64,000 nt of DNA. It comes from Aplidium turbinatum. Taxonomy: Eukaryota > Chordata > Ascidiacea > Aplousobranchia > Polyclinidae. The DNA lies in NCBI GenBank assembly GCA_918807975.1, contig OU964919.1:26605824-26669823 (forward strand), read 5' to 3'. Shown here in pieces: positions 1 to 12,484 of this stretch. Below the pieces are notes generated by a model. It worked only from the letters and a program-made list of their open reading frames with translations. It was not told where the DNA came from and searched no databases. The first letter of the stretch is position 1. Every line of letters begins with the position of its first letter. Position numbers and translations under genes: made by a program.

Positions 1-1331
1 CACGCTTTGCTGCTGGCTTGCTTTCAACTAAAAACTTTAAATTACTTCAAAACCAACTTCACTCTTTTTATATAACCCATAAAAAATACATTATTTTGTA
101 AATAAAATAAAAAATTACCCTTCTAATGTTGCGGATGAACGAAAAAGCGGATGTAGTTAACAATCCCGGTAATCTACTATCCCTAGTAGATACAAACAAT
201 TGCTACTGAAAAGTAGCTCAGTCATCGAAAGTGATGAAACAAGTCCAGAATATAGTCAAAAAAATATAGTCAAATTTTTTTTTATGAATATAGAGCAAAA
301 ACAAGAAAAAACGTGACTGCTGACATTTCTCCGCGACTTTGAAACAAAACTAGCCTAACTCCACGGGAAAACCGCAGAACTGACAATCCTGGAGAAAACC
401 TGCAAACTCGCAGCGCAATCACCAAAGAAACTTTGCAAATGAATTCACGTAAGAAAGCGATACGGCTTCTGATAGGTCAGTTTTCGAGATAGGCACAAAA
501 TAGGGAACCTTTTGTAATTATGCAGCCGGGAGTAGGATCCGGCTGCAACTTGTAGGTTGCTGACCCTGGCGTAGGAACATGATTTTTACATGAATGCATA
601 TTGCATGTTCAATGGTCAGCTTATTCATAAACCACTTCCACAGAAAAATTTTCGGCTACGTGATACAACCCATTTTGCCCATAAAACTAAGCTTTTTTTG
701 CCAAATCCGGTGTTTGCCCATAGAAACGTTTTTTTTACAACGTTCCTTAGGACAGATAAAAACTTTGTGTTTCTGCATTTTTTGAGCTTTGTTTGACACT
801 TCCAGCTGTAGTAGATGAAATGGCAATTGGCAATTTGACCTTTTGGGCTTTGTGATACGGCCATGAGTGGGAGTCAACGGCCATTCCCCCAAAATTTTGG
901 GAAATGTGTTCCATTTGGCCAATTGGCAATTTTTAAAATACCTTTTATTTCAAAGTAAAAAAGTGCTTTCCAGCCTACTGAGTGGCTATGTAGCCGACAA
1001 ATGACCAAATTGATTTTGTGGCTTCCACAAATAAGCTAATTTTTAGTCGTGTTACCATGGACAATGGTCGATGGTACCACTTATAATCAAAAATAAAAAA
1101 ACTGTATGTGGTACATGCCATGTTTAGTATCAACAGAGTACAGTATTTAGCAGTAATACAAATGATAGGCTAAATGCACAGTAATACAAATGATAGGCTA
1201 CGTAACCTACCATATTTCGACTCAGCAATTGCATGCGTGTGCTATGATTTCTGCTGCTAACAGTGCTAACCTATCATCCTAACTGCTGCGTTTATTGTGT
1301 GGTTTTTATTTTAATTAAAAACAAACATTAC
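1..1331. other. Intron of TMCC homologue, mostly unassigned
   Basis: There is no convincing exon or complete element here. At about 500-570 a sequence ending GTAGGTTGCTGACCCTGG resembles the right terminus of a hAT element (reverse complement CCAGGGTCAGCAACC). Its body would lie to the left and no partner end is visible. A short direct repeat (cagtaatacaaatgatagg) occurs twice near 1150-1200. Confidence 0.4.
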
Positions 1332-1558
1332 CTGTAATTCTTTCTTTATAGTAAGCAACTGACTGGCGACAGCTTGCAATTGAAAAGAATCTACTTTAGG
1401 GCTGGTCTGATTGTTCGGGAAAGATGTACTATGGTTGCAAGGAGAAAGCATGTCCACCAAACCCAATTCTGTGCCTTCTGAACCCATGGGCGGGTAGTTG
1501 CTAATAGAACCAGAATTCGAGCTGACGTTTTCTGCACTTTCACACCTTGTGGTGAAGT
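1332..1558 (-). CDS. TMCC: TMCC homologue, Ser-rich linker and start of second coiled coil
   Basis: This 227-bp exon has acceptor gtcttgttcag and donor CAG|GTAATG. It completes an aspartate codon from the previous exon and then reads 75 codons with no stop, ending in phase 0. It encodes CESAENVSSNSGS, resembling the (D/E)ECSS-SGS stretch of vertebrate TMCC proteins. A low-complexity Ser/Asn/Pro linker follows, then FQLQAVASQLLTIKKELQ, which fits the start of the second TMCC coiled coil (family form: LxxILxELREIKDTQ). The remaining coiled coil and the two C-terminal membrane segments must lie to the left of base 1, as nothing in 1-1331 resembles them. Confidence 0.82.
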
Positions 1559-1849
1559 CTGAACAAGACTTTATTATAATCAAGTAACTTACTGAGTAAG
1601 AAATGTTATTTGTACTAACTGCCACCAGACCCAAGTTTTTGTATGGTCAATAAATATTTTCGTGTTGCATTTATAAACCAAACAAATTTATTAATGGATT
1701 TTTAAATTCTTGTTGTTAAATCTTTAAAAGTATGAGAAAGTAAACCTGAAACCAAGTATTAATAAAATTCGAATATTAGATAGTCAGCCCTTTTTGTTCT
1801 CTTCATTAGGGTAGATTGGTTGGTTAATGCTTAATCGCACACATTGCTT

Positions 1850-1930
1850 AATCGCACACCCAGAAAACCGAACCAGCGCCGCATGATCTTGAGTCGAGCA
1901 CATAACCAATGAGCTAACGAGACTGAGCAG
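1850..1930 (-). repeat. tRNA-derived SINE head or tRNA pseudogene
   Basis: Read on the minus strand, the sequence contains an A-box-like TTAGCTCATTGG and, about 45 bases later, a B-box-like GGTTCGGTTTTC, spaced as in a tRNA promoter. The arms do not fold into a clean cloverleaf, so this is a SINE head or decayed tRNA copy rather than a working tRNA gene. Confidence 0.4.
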
Positions 1931-2012
1931 TGGACAGCATTTTTGGCTGTTACAACATAATGATAATGGCTGACATCGGCTTTTTCATTCTTGAGACAAA
2001 CCACACCACGTT

Positions 2013-2420
2013 TTGATTCTTGGAGATAAATTTTGTTGTTACTTTCCTAAACTACAGAATCTTCAAGAGTATTGTTTCCTCAAGAACTCGTTTGAAACTA
2101 ATGCTAGCAATCTGCCTTTGAACGACAACTTAATTCAAGAACAATTTATTAATTTGATAAATGATAGGGGTGCAAAACATATTTGCTGTGATTTTTGGTT
2201 AGAACTGGTGCAGCCTTATCCTGATATCCTAAAGATGGTGCCAAAACTGCCAATTCCATTTCCAATAACTTATATGTGAAACAGCATTTTCAACACTACT
2301 CGCTATCACAAAAAAAGCTCGAAGCAGGTTGGATGTGATGAACGATAAAAAAGTCACATTGTGCAAAACGAAACGTAGGCTAACAAAGAACAGGTGCTCC
2401 TGTCTCATTGGCATGTGAAT
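2013..2420 (+). pseudogene. hAT transposase C-terminal relic
   Basis: The plus-strand frame reads FPKLQNLQEYCFLKNSFETN, then a segment with LIQEQFINLIND and FWLELVQPYPDILK, and ends PIPFPITYM before a stop. This is the usual order near the C-terminus of hAT transposases of the ZBED/SCAND3-like group: a small helical block, FW...YP.L, then L.PF.TTYLCE at the dimerisation domain. Beyond the stop, related but out-of-frame sequence continues to about 2420. The N-terminal BED finger and most of the catalytic core are absent. It is a decayed fragment with no terminal repeats seen around it. The frame is otherwise open, so a captured exon cannot be fully excluded, but conservation stops abruptly. 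Confidence 0.6.
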
Positions 2421-2804
2421 TTCAAATTACATGTAACCATTCTAATCAATGAATGATTGTACCACTTTTCTGCAAATTTGCTTTAATTTTATGGTGACCT
2501 GTAAGTCATTGAAAAAATCGCAACGGGACCAATAAACCATTACACAGCTTTTTTAAAAAAATTTGAGAACAACTGCTATATAGCATATTTATCAAAGAAA
2601 GAGATTGCATTGGATAGGATATGATCAGTGCTGCGATTTTTGCCTTTTTTAACGGCAATGCCGCTCGACACGCGCCGTCACTATTCGACAAACGCTGTTC
2701 CTTACGGGAAAAAAAAATTAAAAAAGCAAAGAAACTGAGGGAGGACGTCAAGTCAGGTCGAGGAACAATTGGCGGTGAAGCATCACGTGACGCAATTATA
2801 AGAG

Positions 2805-3903
2805 TAGGGATGGGCAATTCAGAATAATTCACTATTCCAGAATTATTCCGGAATACTAAATCGAATCCAGAATACCGAATCCTATTAACTTCTAGGCTCA
2901 AGCAACGCAAAAAGTAAAAAAATGTCATGCAATGTTTATTTGCAAATTTAGACACAAAAGCAACACAATCAAAGTAGATGTTTATTGTAGTGCAACACAT
3001 CAAGGGCTATGGCATTCCAAATGACTGCCAGACAAACAAGAGCCGTGTTGCCAGATGCTGGAAGCTGCTTGACACCAAAAAGTAACTAAAATTTTACCAG
3101 CTATTTAAGACACTCTAAATAAATCGATTTCGCTTAAAATACACATAGTTTTTAAGACATAAGACACTGCTATCACGCTTACGCAAACCTTGCAAAACGT
3201 TTTCTATACGAGCAGGAATTATTTGCTAAAAAGTTTTAAAAAAATTGAAAAAAACTTTTTGAAAAAATTGACTGGGGAAAATTTCACCAAAAAGTTGTCT
3301 GGTTCCAAGGTCAAAAAGCTTGGCACCAAAGACCTAAATTTCACCAGAATTTTATAATTTGGTATCCTACTTTCCCATCTGGCAACGCTGAACGGGAGCG
3401 CAGCTCAGTTGCCGTCAAGCCCGCACTGGAAAAGCATCACTCGGAAAAAGCTGATTGGCAAGTATGCTGAGATATTTCAGAGCCAACTCCTTTAGCAGGG
3501 ACATCTGCTCAATGTTGTAACGCCATCAGTCAAACTATCGCAGAGTCGCATACGCACGTGAATTGAAAAAAAGCATTGCACATTTTTGTGCATGTGTACA
3601 AAGCGTGAAGAAAATTGCGCGCTTGGTTTCTTTGATTGCTCAGGACGAGTGACGTACGGATGCATGCGCCGTGCGTGCACAACCACGTGCAAAACGTTTT
3701 TGAAACTGTGAATGGTGTCAATGCAAAAAAAGAGAGAGTAAACCACACTTTTTTCAGTTCACAGTCTCAAGCTGACAGCTTGCACAAGACTTATGCATAT
3801 CTTTAAAACCGAATCTTATTACCCGGTTTTATTGCCATTTTGGATTCGGATAGTTTAGGATCCGAATCCTTCTGGATTCGGTCTTCTGAGTTGCCCATCC
3901 CTA
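2805..3903. mobile_element. Nonautonomous hAT element (TAGGGATGGGCAA ends)
   Basis: The element begins TAGGGATGGGCAATTC and ends GAGTTGCCCATCCCTA, so the terminal 13 bases are inverted repeats. The flanks carry tataagag and cataagag, an 8-bp target duplication with one mismatch. Inverted ends plus an 8-bp duplication are diagnostic of hAT. No transposase is present in its 1.1 kb. The subterminal sequence is rich in GGAATACTAAATCG and GAATCC-type motifs repeated near both ends. Confidence 0.85.
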
Positions 3904-5559
3904 CATAAGAGTGCCGACTTACGTAAATTTTCTTGCGCCAGGTACTTCAATCAAAGCAAGGCCTAAAAGCGACACTTCACGCGAGAAATTCCCTAGGAGT
4001 CCGCGCTGCCATTTTGAAAACTGCGGGAAAATGCTTTGATCAAAGTTCTAACGTCTGGCATCAAACATTTTGTCCCACACGCTTTGTGCTATTTGATACA
4101 GCGGGTTTCTTTCATAGATGAAATAACCTAAACCTAAGCTACTTTTAGTTGTCAACGTCTATGCCAGTTTGTATTTCGCTGTATGAGCCAATTAACAATA
4201 TTGGTAAAATGACTTAAAATGTCTCTGTTGGATACTTGTTACGAAAACTTTTCAAATCTAGAAAACAGCCTTGTTTCCGACCAGATGTTCAAAAATACAG
4301 ATGATGAAAGTCGCTATTTTTATGGAAAGGAGTTATCTTCCAGAAGAACATTCTGAACACTGCAGAAAAAAACTTTGATCGAAGTTCTAACGCCTGGCAT
4401 CAAACATTTGGTAACTTGCATATTTGCTCCTAACTGTGTTTGTGTGCGGGTACGTGTAATCGTGCATAACCCTTTACGTACTAAGCGAGACTAAAGAGAT
4501 GCCAAAGGAAAAAAATCTTGCAGTAGGTTACGCTAGCAGTATTGCCTAGCCCTCAGGGTTTTTTTCTCTTGCAATCCTCAGTTTCGCGTTTACAACAGTT
4601 CTCTTCCTTGAGCAAAACTAATAATATACACGTCTGGTTGGTACACAACTTAGTGCTTGATACTCCTTTGCAATCACTCAACCAGCGTCCGATTAAAAAC
4701 TTAAGTAAGTGACTCTGACGTGCATCCACACAACTTGTGCACTAATTTTCGGCCAAACGCTTATCTGACTCTTTTGACGACTGACATCATATTACTATTC
4801 GACAAAACCGGGGACATAATGAGTATCGGGACGCGAAGGCGATTTCAGGCGTTGTTGGGAGAAGATCGATTGTAGCAAACAACTATTTTTGCACAAATAG
4901 GTTGCTCGTAACCGTTCCACCGCATTTTAATGCACAAAAAGCATACATGACTATTGTTGTTGAAAATATAAATTTATCACAGGTTTGTAAACATATATTA
5001 TATGTAAACATTACCTCTGGCTCTAGCCTACACGCACCAGCACAGCATTGAATGCACTAAAGCGCGTACCGCCGTACATAGACTACTGTCATTGACACGT
5101 TATAGTTACGAATGTTACCTCACACTATTAACAGCTACACAATAATGAAAACGATAACATCTATTTTCGTACGTTTCGTCAATCAATACAATTGACTTCT
5201 TCAAGAAGATACATCAGATGGTGTAACATGACATAGCACAATACCATGCAATAGTGACAATCAAGGAAGCAAAAAAATGATAAGATTGATGATACAAGCA
5301 ATTTGAACAACGCAATTAATGCTTCCAACACCTTGATCAAATTTACCCAAGTCAAATATTCTTCAGTGTAAACGTCTACTTTATATCGCCATTTAGATTA
5401 CACTATGGTTCGTAATATAGACAAGACAAGTAGACGTAAATATACAACAGCAACTTCACCAATACTCACTCCATACGATTGGTTGTAAATAAATGTGAAG
5501 TAAGCATATAATAAACGTTACAGTACAATACCAAGCAAGCTTGAAAAACCTGTTCAGGT
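3904..5559. other. Intronic stretch with a short direct repeat
   Basis: No gene or bounded element is recognised. A direct repeat of about 50 bp around TTCTAACG(T/C)CTGGCATCAA occurs at roughly 4020-4075 and again at 4360-4412, about 340 bp apart. Both copies are flanked by decayed sequence. Confidence 0.4.
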
Positions 5560-5568
5560 GTTTATGAG

Positions 5569-5745
5569 CGGAATGGCCCGTTTCGGTGAGTCTGATTCGG
5601 TGAGTCCGATCCCTTAATATGGGATTTTTTCAATTTTCTTTTTTAATTATTGGTTACCGTAGCCTAATTATCATTGCCGTTTTAGGGTTTTGGGGTTAAA
5701 GGTTAGGAACTCACCGAATCGGACTCACCGAATAGTAGCAGACCC
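5569..5745 (+). mobile_element. Foldback MITE family FB-A, copy 1
   Basis: It starts CGGAATGGCCCGTTTCGGTG and ends in ACCGAATAGTAGCAGACCC. Near the ends lie inverted copies of TCGGTGAGTCCGATTCGG. The interior carries the family tag TACCGTAGCCTAATTATCAT and a GGTTAGGG-like run. A perfect 9-bp duplication, gtttatgag, flanks it (5560-5568 and 5746-5754). There is no coding capacity. A 9-bp duplication suggests Mutator-like mobilisation, but the superfamily is not established. Confidence 0.85.
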
Positions 5746-6194
5746 GTTTATGAGAGTAGCAACTCTATTGACTGTGAGGTATAACAAATAAGAATAAAGT
5801 ATATGACAATAAAAACGTGTAAACAAAACATAACTAACTTTTGTGTGTGCTTTTTAAAGTAAGTTTTCAAACCTTTCGATTAGTCACCATTGTGGAAGGT
5901 GCAATCTCGGGGGCATTAAATCGTTTCAGTTCGTTTTTAGCGAAACAGTTAAATGCAGTGCACACAATTAAGTTAAAGTCGGAATGTCCATTACCATACT
6001 TTTGCTGAACTAAATCGCCAATACCACGAGACTCTTCGACATTCAAGATTCAAGAAGTAAAAATAAAACGCTAATTCAACAAACTAAACAGTTTCGACTT
6101 TGCCAAGTCATCACACAATATACCAGTGTAATATTGAACAGCCAGCGCTGTCACTGCAAAGCAGTATTCTGTGGGAGCGGATAAACCACCACGG

Positions 6195-7424
6195 TCAGCT
6201 ATTTCAAAAAGATCATCATCATCATAATCCATTGTCAGTTTGTTCCCCACTAGTGGGGGTGGCCGATTGTTTCCGCTCAGCAATTGTTTTAATTCCTTTT
6301 CTCCATTTCACCCTGTCCCTTGCATCTTCCTCCTTCAGTCCGACTTTTTTAAATTCATCCTTCACTTGTTGTTTCCACGTTTTTCTTGGACGACCACGTT
6401 TCCTCTTCCCATCCACCTTTAGATCTAGTGCCTTTCTAAGAAAACTTCCTTCCTCCCTCCTTATCACATGTCCATACCATCTTACTCCATTTGCCCTTGC
6501 CAGTTGGTCTATGGTCTCTCTCATCTCTAGCATATCCAACAATTCTTCAGTCCTTTTTTCCCTTCTCGTTTTCACCCCACACATTGCTCTCACCATTGAC
6601 CTTTTCGTTCTTCTCAGGATTGCCAGTTCACTCTCTCTCAATACCCATGTCTCGCTACAATATAGCATTGCAGGCCGCACACAGCTCTGATATACTTTTC
6701 CTTTCATCCTTAGTGAAAATTTTCTGCCATACAACATTTCCCCACATTCCCTGAACTTTGCCCAGCACAATCTTGCCCTTGTTGTCACCGCTGCTTCACA
6801 TCCACCACTTCCATTTATCCGATCACCCAGATAACGGAAGTCTGTCACTGTTTCGATGCCATGGCAGAACTCATCATCATGGCCTTCCACTTCATTCCTT
6901 CCTTTACTGCATTTCCCACAAACAAAACACTTCGCCAATCTTGTTGCGGCTCTCTTGACATTAGCACATCTTGCATGTACCCACTTTCCACATTCCTTGC
7001 ATTGCATTGAATTTCTTATCACTCTCTTGCCACATATTCCACAGGGATCTACTTTGCTCTCAACAACTGTTCCTTCTGCTCCACTCACCATCACTTTTGT
7101 TTTTTCAAGATTCACCTTCATACCCTTGGTTTCAAATGCTGCTTTCCATTTCTCAAACTTTCTCTCCAGTCCCTCCATACTATTACTTGTCAAGACCAGG
7201 TCGTCTGCATACAAAATTTCACTCAATAAGCCCTCCCTCACTCCTTCAGTTACAACATCAACCACAATAGCAAATATCAGAGGTGACAAAACTGATCCTT
7301 GGTGTACACCAACCTTCACAAAAAACTCGTTTGAATAATTTGATCCAACTCTCACTTTTGTTCTTGCATCCTCATACATAGACATCACAGCTCTCACTAA
7401 TACTTCATTTTTTACCAATAACAT
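6195..7424 (-). mobile_element. 5'-truncated RTE-like LINE with PHD finger
   Basis: An open frame (6222-7424, 400 codons) encodes the C-terminal part of a LINE protein. The end of the reverse transcriptase comes first (HQGSVLSPLIFAIV, then ILYADDLVL). A Cys4-His-Cys3 cluster (CGICG, CKECGKWVHARC, CFVCGKC) that fits a PHD finger follows. The last domain has YLGDRINGSGGCEAAVTTRA, SETWVLRESELAILRRT and GVRWYGHVIRREEGS. The 3' end runs into an (ATC)n tract on this strand at about 6195-6220, a microsatellite-like tail as in RTE elements. It is truncated before the first RT motifs at about 7424, as is usual for LINE insertions. The two shorter copies at 31336 and 60376 belong to the same subfamily, and the intact element at 53382 to a related one. 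Confidence 0.88.
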
Positions 7425-8048
7425 CTTACAAGCACTCGAGAGATACTGTGGCCAATATATCCGCTCACAAAATACGTCTTATTAGCATCAGCATCGGAGA
7501 GGTCATTCACATTAACCGCAGAAGAAAAAAAATAGTAAACCATCAAACATCTGTAGATAAATGGAACAGTTGACATCGAAACGTCAAAGCCGAGTGGAAA
7601 AGCATCAAGGGTTGTGAGGTTACCTGCTGCAAGAAGATCATGTTGCTGCAACAAACTAAGAGTGCAAATTTTTTTTCAGCTTCCAGAACTTGTTTTACAA
7701 ACATGAAAAAATTACCACCATTGGCTTGCTGATAGGCTACCGGTACCACCCAAACCGTCCTTCTATTGAATTGGACAAAAATTTTCCAGTAAGAACATAG
7801 GTGAAATGATGGTTGGTTATCAATGTTGCGCCAATCTGGAATCGCACCCATGGTCTAAATGCATAGGCACCTAAGCCGTGGGGGCCAGGCCCCCACGCAT
7901 ATTTCTGCGTGGGAGCAACTTTTTATGCTGCATTGATACATAAAACAATAGATGAACTAGCGATCAGCAGCAGGAAAACATTTTTAAATGCAAACCGCAA
8001 CAGCTTCGAGATAAATTATCACTAGAACGAGTAGCGATGCTACAATCT

Positions 8049-8139
8049 CACCCAAGACAAAAAAATCTGTCATTTTTACATTGATTTAACGTCAGCAGAC
8101 GTTGAATCAATTTAAAATGACTGATTTTGCTGCCTGAGA
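8049..8139. repeat. Small palindromic MITE family PM-B, copy
   Basis: A hairpin of about 90 bp. TTTTTACATTGATTTAACGTC pairs with GACGTTGAATCAATTTAAAA, and the outer CCCAAGACAAAAAAAT pairs with ATTTTGCTGCCTGAG. Further copies lie at 8142, 23832, 28988, 44567 and 46573. Confidence 0.7.
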
Positions 8140-8141
8140 CA

Positions 8142-8220
8142 TAGCAAAAATCTACCATTTTGCGTCGATTCAATGTCATCAGATGTTGAATGCACCCAAA
8201 AACAACATAATTTGCTACGT
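8142..8220. repeat. Small palindromic MITE family PM-B, diverged copy
   Basis: Shares the GATTCAATGTCATCAGATGTTGAAT-type core, here split about a short loop, with AGCAAAAATCTACCATTTTG on one side and CATAATTTGCT on the other. It sits directly beside the copy at 8049. Confidence 0.5.
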
Positions 8221-9135
8221 TGACACAGCGTGGGTTTAGCTTAATGCGCTTGCAAACAGACTCGATGTCGCTTTCGAAAGTCGAAACCTCTGCAGAGAAT
8301 TGTCGTGGCCCAGTGAATCGCTTGCTGTGAAAATGAACTTGAAGTCTCGGCCCGAGGTAACCACCAACCAACGCAACAAGGGCTGGTACAAACCGCATTG
8401 CGCACACGCGGCATAATCAACACAACAACGGACTCGCGCAAACTGCATGGCGCACACACGACCGTTGCCATAGAAACCCGATCAAAGGCGGGGAATATGC
8501 GCATCTTTTTGTTTCATCTGCAACACGAAAACGCGTATTACAGCGAATTGAAACTTGAAAGCAGGTCAGCTGGTCAGCGATAAGTTGCGATATTGTAGTG
8601 AAAAGGTAGCAATGTCAAGTCGAAAACTTAATCAAACATCTCTCCGTAACTATTTTTCAAGGGCTGTTTACGGATGTCAGCAACTTTTAAATTTATTCAA
8701 AGTGACGTGCTGTTGAACTGATGTAAACATGAATGATTTTGCTTTCAACAGGTATGTTTTCAAGCATATGATCAAGTTAGTATTTTCATTCCATTTACAG
8801 TATATCTTTTAGTAAACCTTTTCGTCTCTTGTTTCATGCTAATAAATTTAGTTCGTTGCTAAACTTTATGTTGTGCTTAGCTTAAAGAGTTGCAGTCCAT
8901 CAACCGCTAGCCAACGCAGACGCATAGCATGTGTTTTGGTCGAGTTTTGTTTATAATAATTAACGGTAGGTCAAACGTAGCGATAACTCCAAGTGTGGCA
9001 ATAAAAGCAATCCTAGTGTGACGACATAATTACGTCATCCTTCTGCGTGACATTTCGCTGAATCTACGTTGCTGCTGATAAAACTCGCTTTCGCCCCCAC
9101 GGCCAAAAAAGTAGTTAGGTGCCTATGTCTAAATG

Positions 9136-11503
9136 CATGCAGTAAATGTCTGTGAAGTGAGCCCAGAAAGGTTTCTTTTCTTCCAAAGTATAAATAGATC
9201 TCTAGCTTTTCCTAAGAAGGTCAAACTCGGTTGTTGTTTGATTCCATCAGCTTCAATTGGAGAACACAACACATCTCATCTCTTTTTCGAAAAGCTGAAG
9301 AAGTGCAGTGCACATTAGTAATTTCTGAGTAGTGTACTACTGTACACCCATTGGTACACAACATACAATTTAGACCTACTATCCTCGCCAGAACGAACCT
9401 TTTTTGCCTCGAATTAAAGTCAGAAGACAGTGAATAAATGAGAAAGAAACTTATTTGTTGGGCCGTAATAAGTACTGTTGTCACTCTACACAATTTCAAC
9501 CTAATTAAATAAATTTAACAACCAAACTAAAACCATTCTTTTGATCTTATTCTTACCATTTGTAGGTGTTGTAACAGACATGATTTTCTACACATTGCAA
9601 TTAAATTTACGAAACAAGCAGCATCTTTTTTTTTATTTTTTCATCTTTCGGAAATCAAAGCATGGGTACTTTCACTACAGTCTTGCAAGACTTGTACCCA
9701 CTTTTACAGCTTGTTACACAACACACAAACCCCATTTCACAAATATAGATTATTAAAGCAGTGCATTTATCACAATAAAACCTAAATTGATATGTATAAC
9801 ATGATATGTATACTTTTGTTTATAAATAACTTTCTGGACTACTAACAAGCTAGCCCTTTAGTTAGCCTATACTGATGTACGGTACTTCATATTATAGCAT
9901 AGGCCTACACTCCCTACAGCTATATCCATACAGAGCCACTGTAGGGGGTAAAAATGTGTGCAATTTTAATGAAAGTGCCCAAATACCAAAACAGCCATCG
10001 ACTGAGTTTAAGAATATATAGGCCTAGCGTATATTACAACTACGGCTGCTGTGAAACTGGCCAACTCTGCATTTTACGTTCACTCTGTTTGTTATGCAGT
10101 AGACTACTAAGACCTTCGTCCTTTAGAATAAAAAAATAACTATGGTTAGTATGATATTAGCAAAGTATCACATTGTATTAGCTAGTATTAGGCTAACAAA
10201 GTATAATATTCAAAACTGATGAGCAGAGCTGCATGTCAATTTCTCTAAAACAAGGTCATTCCATAATATATATATATATTTCCTATTCCTAAACTGAAGA
10301 AGTGTTTCTGTTTCATAAAGGAGTGATTGAAAGTTTTTAACATTTTTAATCAAGTAAACAATTCTTCAGGTGGACATGAAGTAGCAAAAAGTGTAGGTCT
10401 ATTCAGTATGTTTACAGGTTTTTGCAATTTCTATTCTGGGCAGATGCACAAAGGTTTACAAATGATTTCATGTCTGTGGGTACAAATTTGCTATATTGCT
10501 ATCCTGTTATGGAGTTGTAGCCTACAAACAACAAATTAATATAGCCTACTTTATCAGATTGTGCTAGTTTTGTAGTTTCCCAAACATTGCTTAATTACAT
10601 ACATTTTTACCAAAATTAGTGACTTTGTTGATGATAGAGCCCTGGGCAACTGCTTCACCTGCCTATGGCCTAGCACAATTTAATATGCACAAAGCTACAT
10701 TGGATTAGTCAATATACTAGTCAGTGTATGGATGGTGTGATGTATTGCAATTAATAATCTTACTACTAGCTCTTGTTCTGACAAATTAACTCTTGAAAGC
10801 TCTCACTACAATGACAAGGCTACATATCCAATGTATCGTAGGCTCACAAACTAACCATTTGTATAAAAAGTATATGTTTTTAATACAAAAAAGGAACCGT
10901 AACAATCTCAGAACTGCCTGTTTTGTTTTTTATTATTCCACTTCACACAGAAAACAACACTGATCACACAAATTTGCTTCAATGGACAATACAAAATACC
11001 GTAATGTTTTATAAACCTAGTCTAAATCTACTTGTAAAATATTTAGATGTGTATTCGCACAGATAGCCTACAGAAAACCAGCATGCAAAAGACGTTCATT
11101 AGCCTTTCTGTCCCTATTGCACAACTAAACTTCATTACTAACTAGTCTTCAACATGCAGCCCAACCACCAACAACCCTGTTTAAACTTTGAATACTTGCC
11201 AAACAGTGACACTACTGTGCGCAGAAGTGCTCTCGCGAGGTCACGTGACTTCGTATCCCGAAGCTCACTATATCCCCGGACAAAACAAACGCAGAATTTT
11301 TGGTCGTTTGACAACAAAGAAAAAATCGCAGCCCTGGATATGGTTGTTTAAAATTCAATAATCTGTAACAGCGACCCCACAACGTGGAATTAACACCAGA
11401 AGTGGAATATACTTGAATTTTTAAGAATTTTTTGTTACAAAAGTCGTTTGGAAGTTAAAACAAGAAATTGCAACTTTAAAGTAACAATCAAACTTTATAA
11501 TAC
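9136..11503. other. Intronic stretch, nothing recognised
   Basis: AT-rich sequence with a short (AT)n run near 10267. I found no transposon ends, coding similarity or RNA motif in it. A CTGATGA at 10215 lacks the rest of a hammerhead core. Confidence 0.4.
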
Positions 11504-11606
11504 CATCATCATCTTTAGAACCAGTTAAATTGTCAGCACTGCCGGATATATTCTTTAATTTCAAGAAGCCACCTTTAGGTTTGAAGCTGATAGTACCAGA
11601 TGTGTT
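11504..11606 (-). CDS. TMCC: TMCC homologue, GSADN exon
   Basis: This 103-bp exon begins in phase 0 after the acceptor gccattgcag and ends in phase 1 before GTATTA. It encodes a short basic segment, then GFLKLKNISGSADNLTGSK and an aspartate run. Vertebrate TMCC proteins have the same order here: a basic Arg/Lys segment followed by KFGSADNI, after the Gly/Ser linker and before an acidic Ser-rich stretch. The last base, G, pairs with AC from the next exon to make an aspartate codon, so the two exons join in frame. Recognition rests mainly on the GSADN motif, exon order and phase, because the segment is short and diverged. Confidence 0.8.
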
Positions 11607-11856
11607 CTGCAATGGCTGATCGAAGAAAATACAAAGTTATATTTTGTACCATGTCAGTAACATGTAAATGTAAAATCACCAGTTTAATCTTGCAATGATA
11701 AAGAACAAAGAGATCTAAAGTTTGGTATTTAATTTCTGGAAGTTACAACTGCTCAGGTCCATAGAAAACTGACAGGTAAAATGTAAAACGGAAAAGTTGA
11801 TGTATGACACGTAGCTCTAGAATCAATAAAAATCGAAATATTTGACCACTTACAGA

Positions 11857-12484
11857 CGGAACGACCCGTTTCGAAGACACCGATTGGGAGAAATCCCAAT
11901 TTGGAGACAGTCTTTTTCGGAGAAAACCGATTCAGCAATTTCTTGAAAATCCAGCAATGGCTTTTGTTTATTTAGAGAATTTGCAGGGATTATTTGGGTA
12001 GGCGCATTAGTGTTCAGTGTTTACCTTCCCATACCCATGCAAACAAGAAAGATATGGTTTCAGTGAAGTAGATGTAATTTAACTGATATCTTGCGAGTAC
12101 AGGCTATAGCGATATCTAGTAACGATTATTTTATAGGTTAGCCAATTAACCTAACCTATAATTGTTGATGTCGCAGTGGTGGATGTTGAGGGGAGAGGCG
12201 ATTTCATACATTTGAAAATAGTTGGTCTGCCGGTTAATTTATAGGCTATTGTTTGAAGGAAGCAATTGGCAGATTCGCTACTGATGTGTCGACCGTGGTA
12301 ATGATTCATGCGTAACAAGTATGGATATGAAATATTGTTTGAGAACTTTTTTTTTTGCAGAGAGTTAATTTGATTAACTCCTTATATATACAAGCAGATG
12401 CCTCTGTGAGATTTTAGAAATCTTCAAATTGGGATATCTCAAAATTGCCATCTTCGAATCGGATTCCTTAAATAGTAGCAGACC
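11857..12484 (+). mobile_element. Foldback family FB-A, long diverged copy 2
   Basis: It begins CGGAACGACCCGTTTCGAAG and ends TTAAATAGTAGCAGACC. Inverted TCGAAGAC/CTTCGAATCGGATTCC motifs lie near the ends. At 628 bp it is longer than most copies, and the TACCGTAGCC tag is not recognisable. No clear target duplication remains, so it is probably an older or separate subfamily. Confidence 0.6.

Larger units (their letters stand above)
7862..9127. mobile_element. Nonautonomous hAT element (CATAGGCACC ends)
   Basis: The ends are CATAGGCACCTAAGCCGTGG and the inverted GTTAGGTGCCTATG, with CCCCCACG repeated subterminally at both sides. A perfect 8-bp duplication, TCTAAATG, flanks it (7854-7861 and 9128-9135). 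It is 1266 bp with no transposase. Two small palindromic repeats at 8049 and 8142 lie inside it and probably inserted later. Confidence 0.88.

Noticed and set aside
2506-3003. 165-codon minus-strand frame as a gene
   Set aside because: It runs across the left end of a hAT element and matches nothing.
10215-10245. CTGATGAGCAGAGCTGC resembles a hammerhead core with stem II
   Set aside because: No GAAA follows and no stem I or cleavage triplet can pair.
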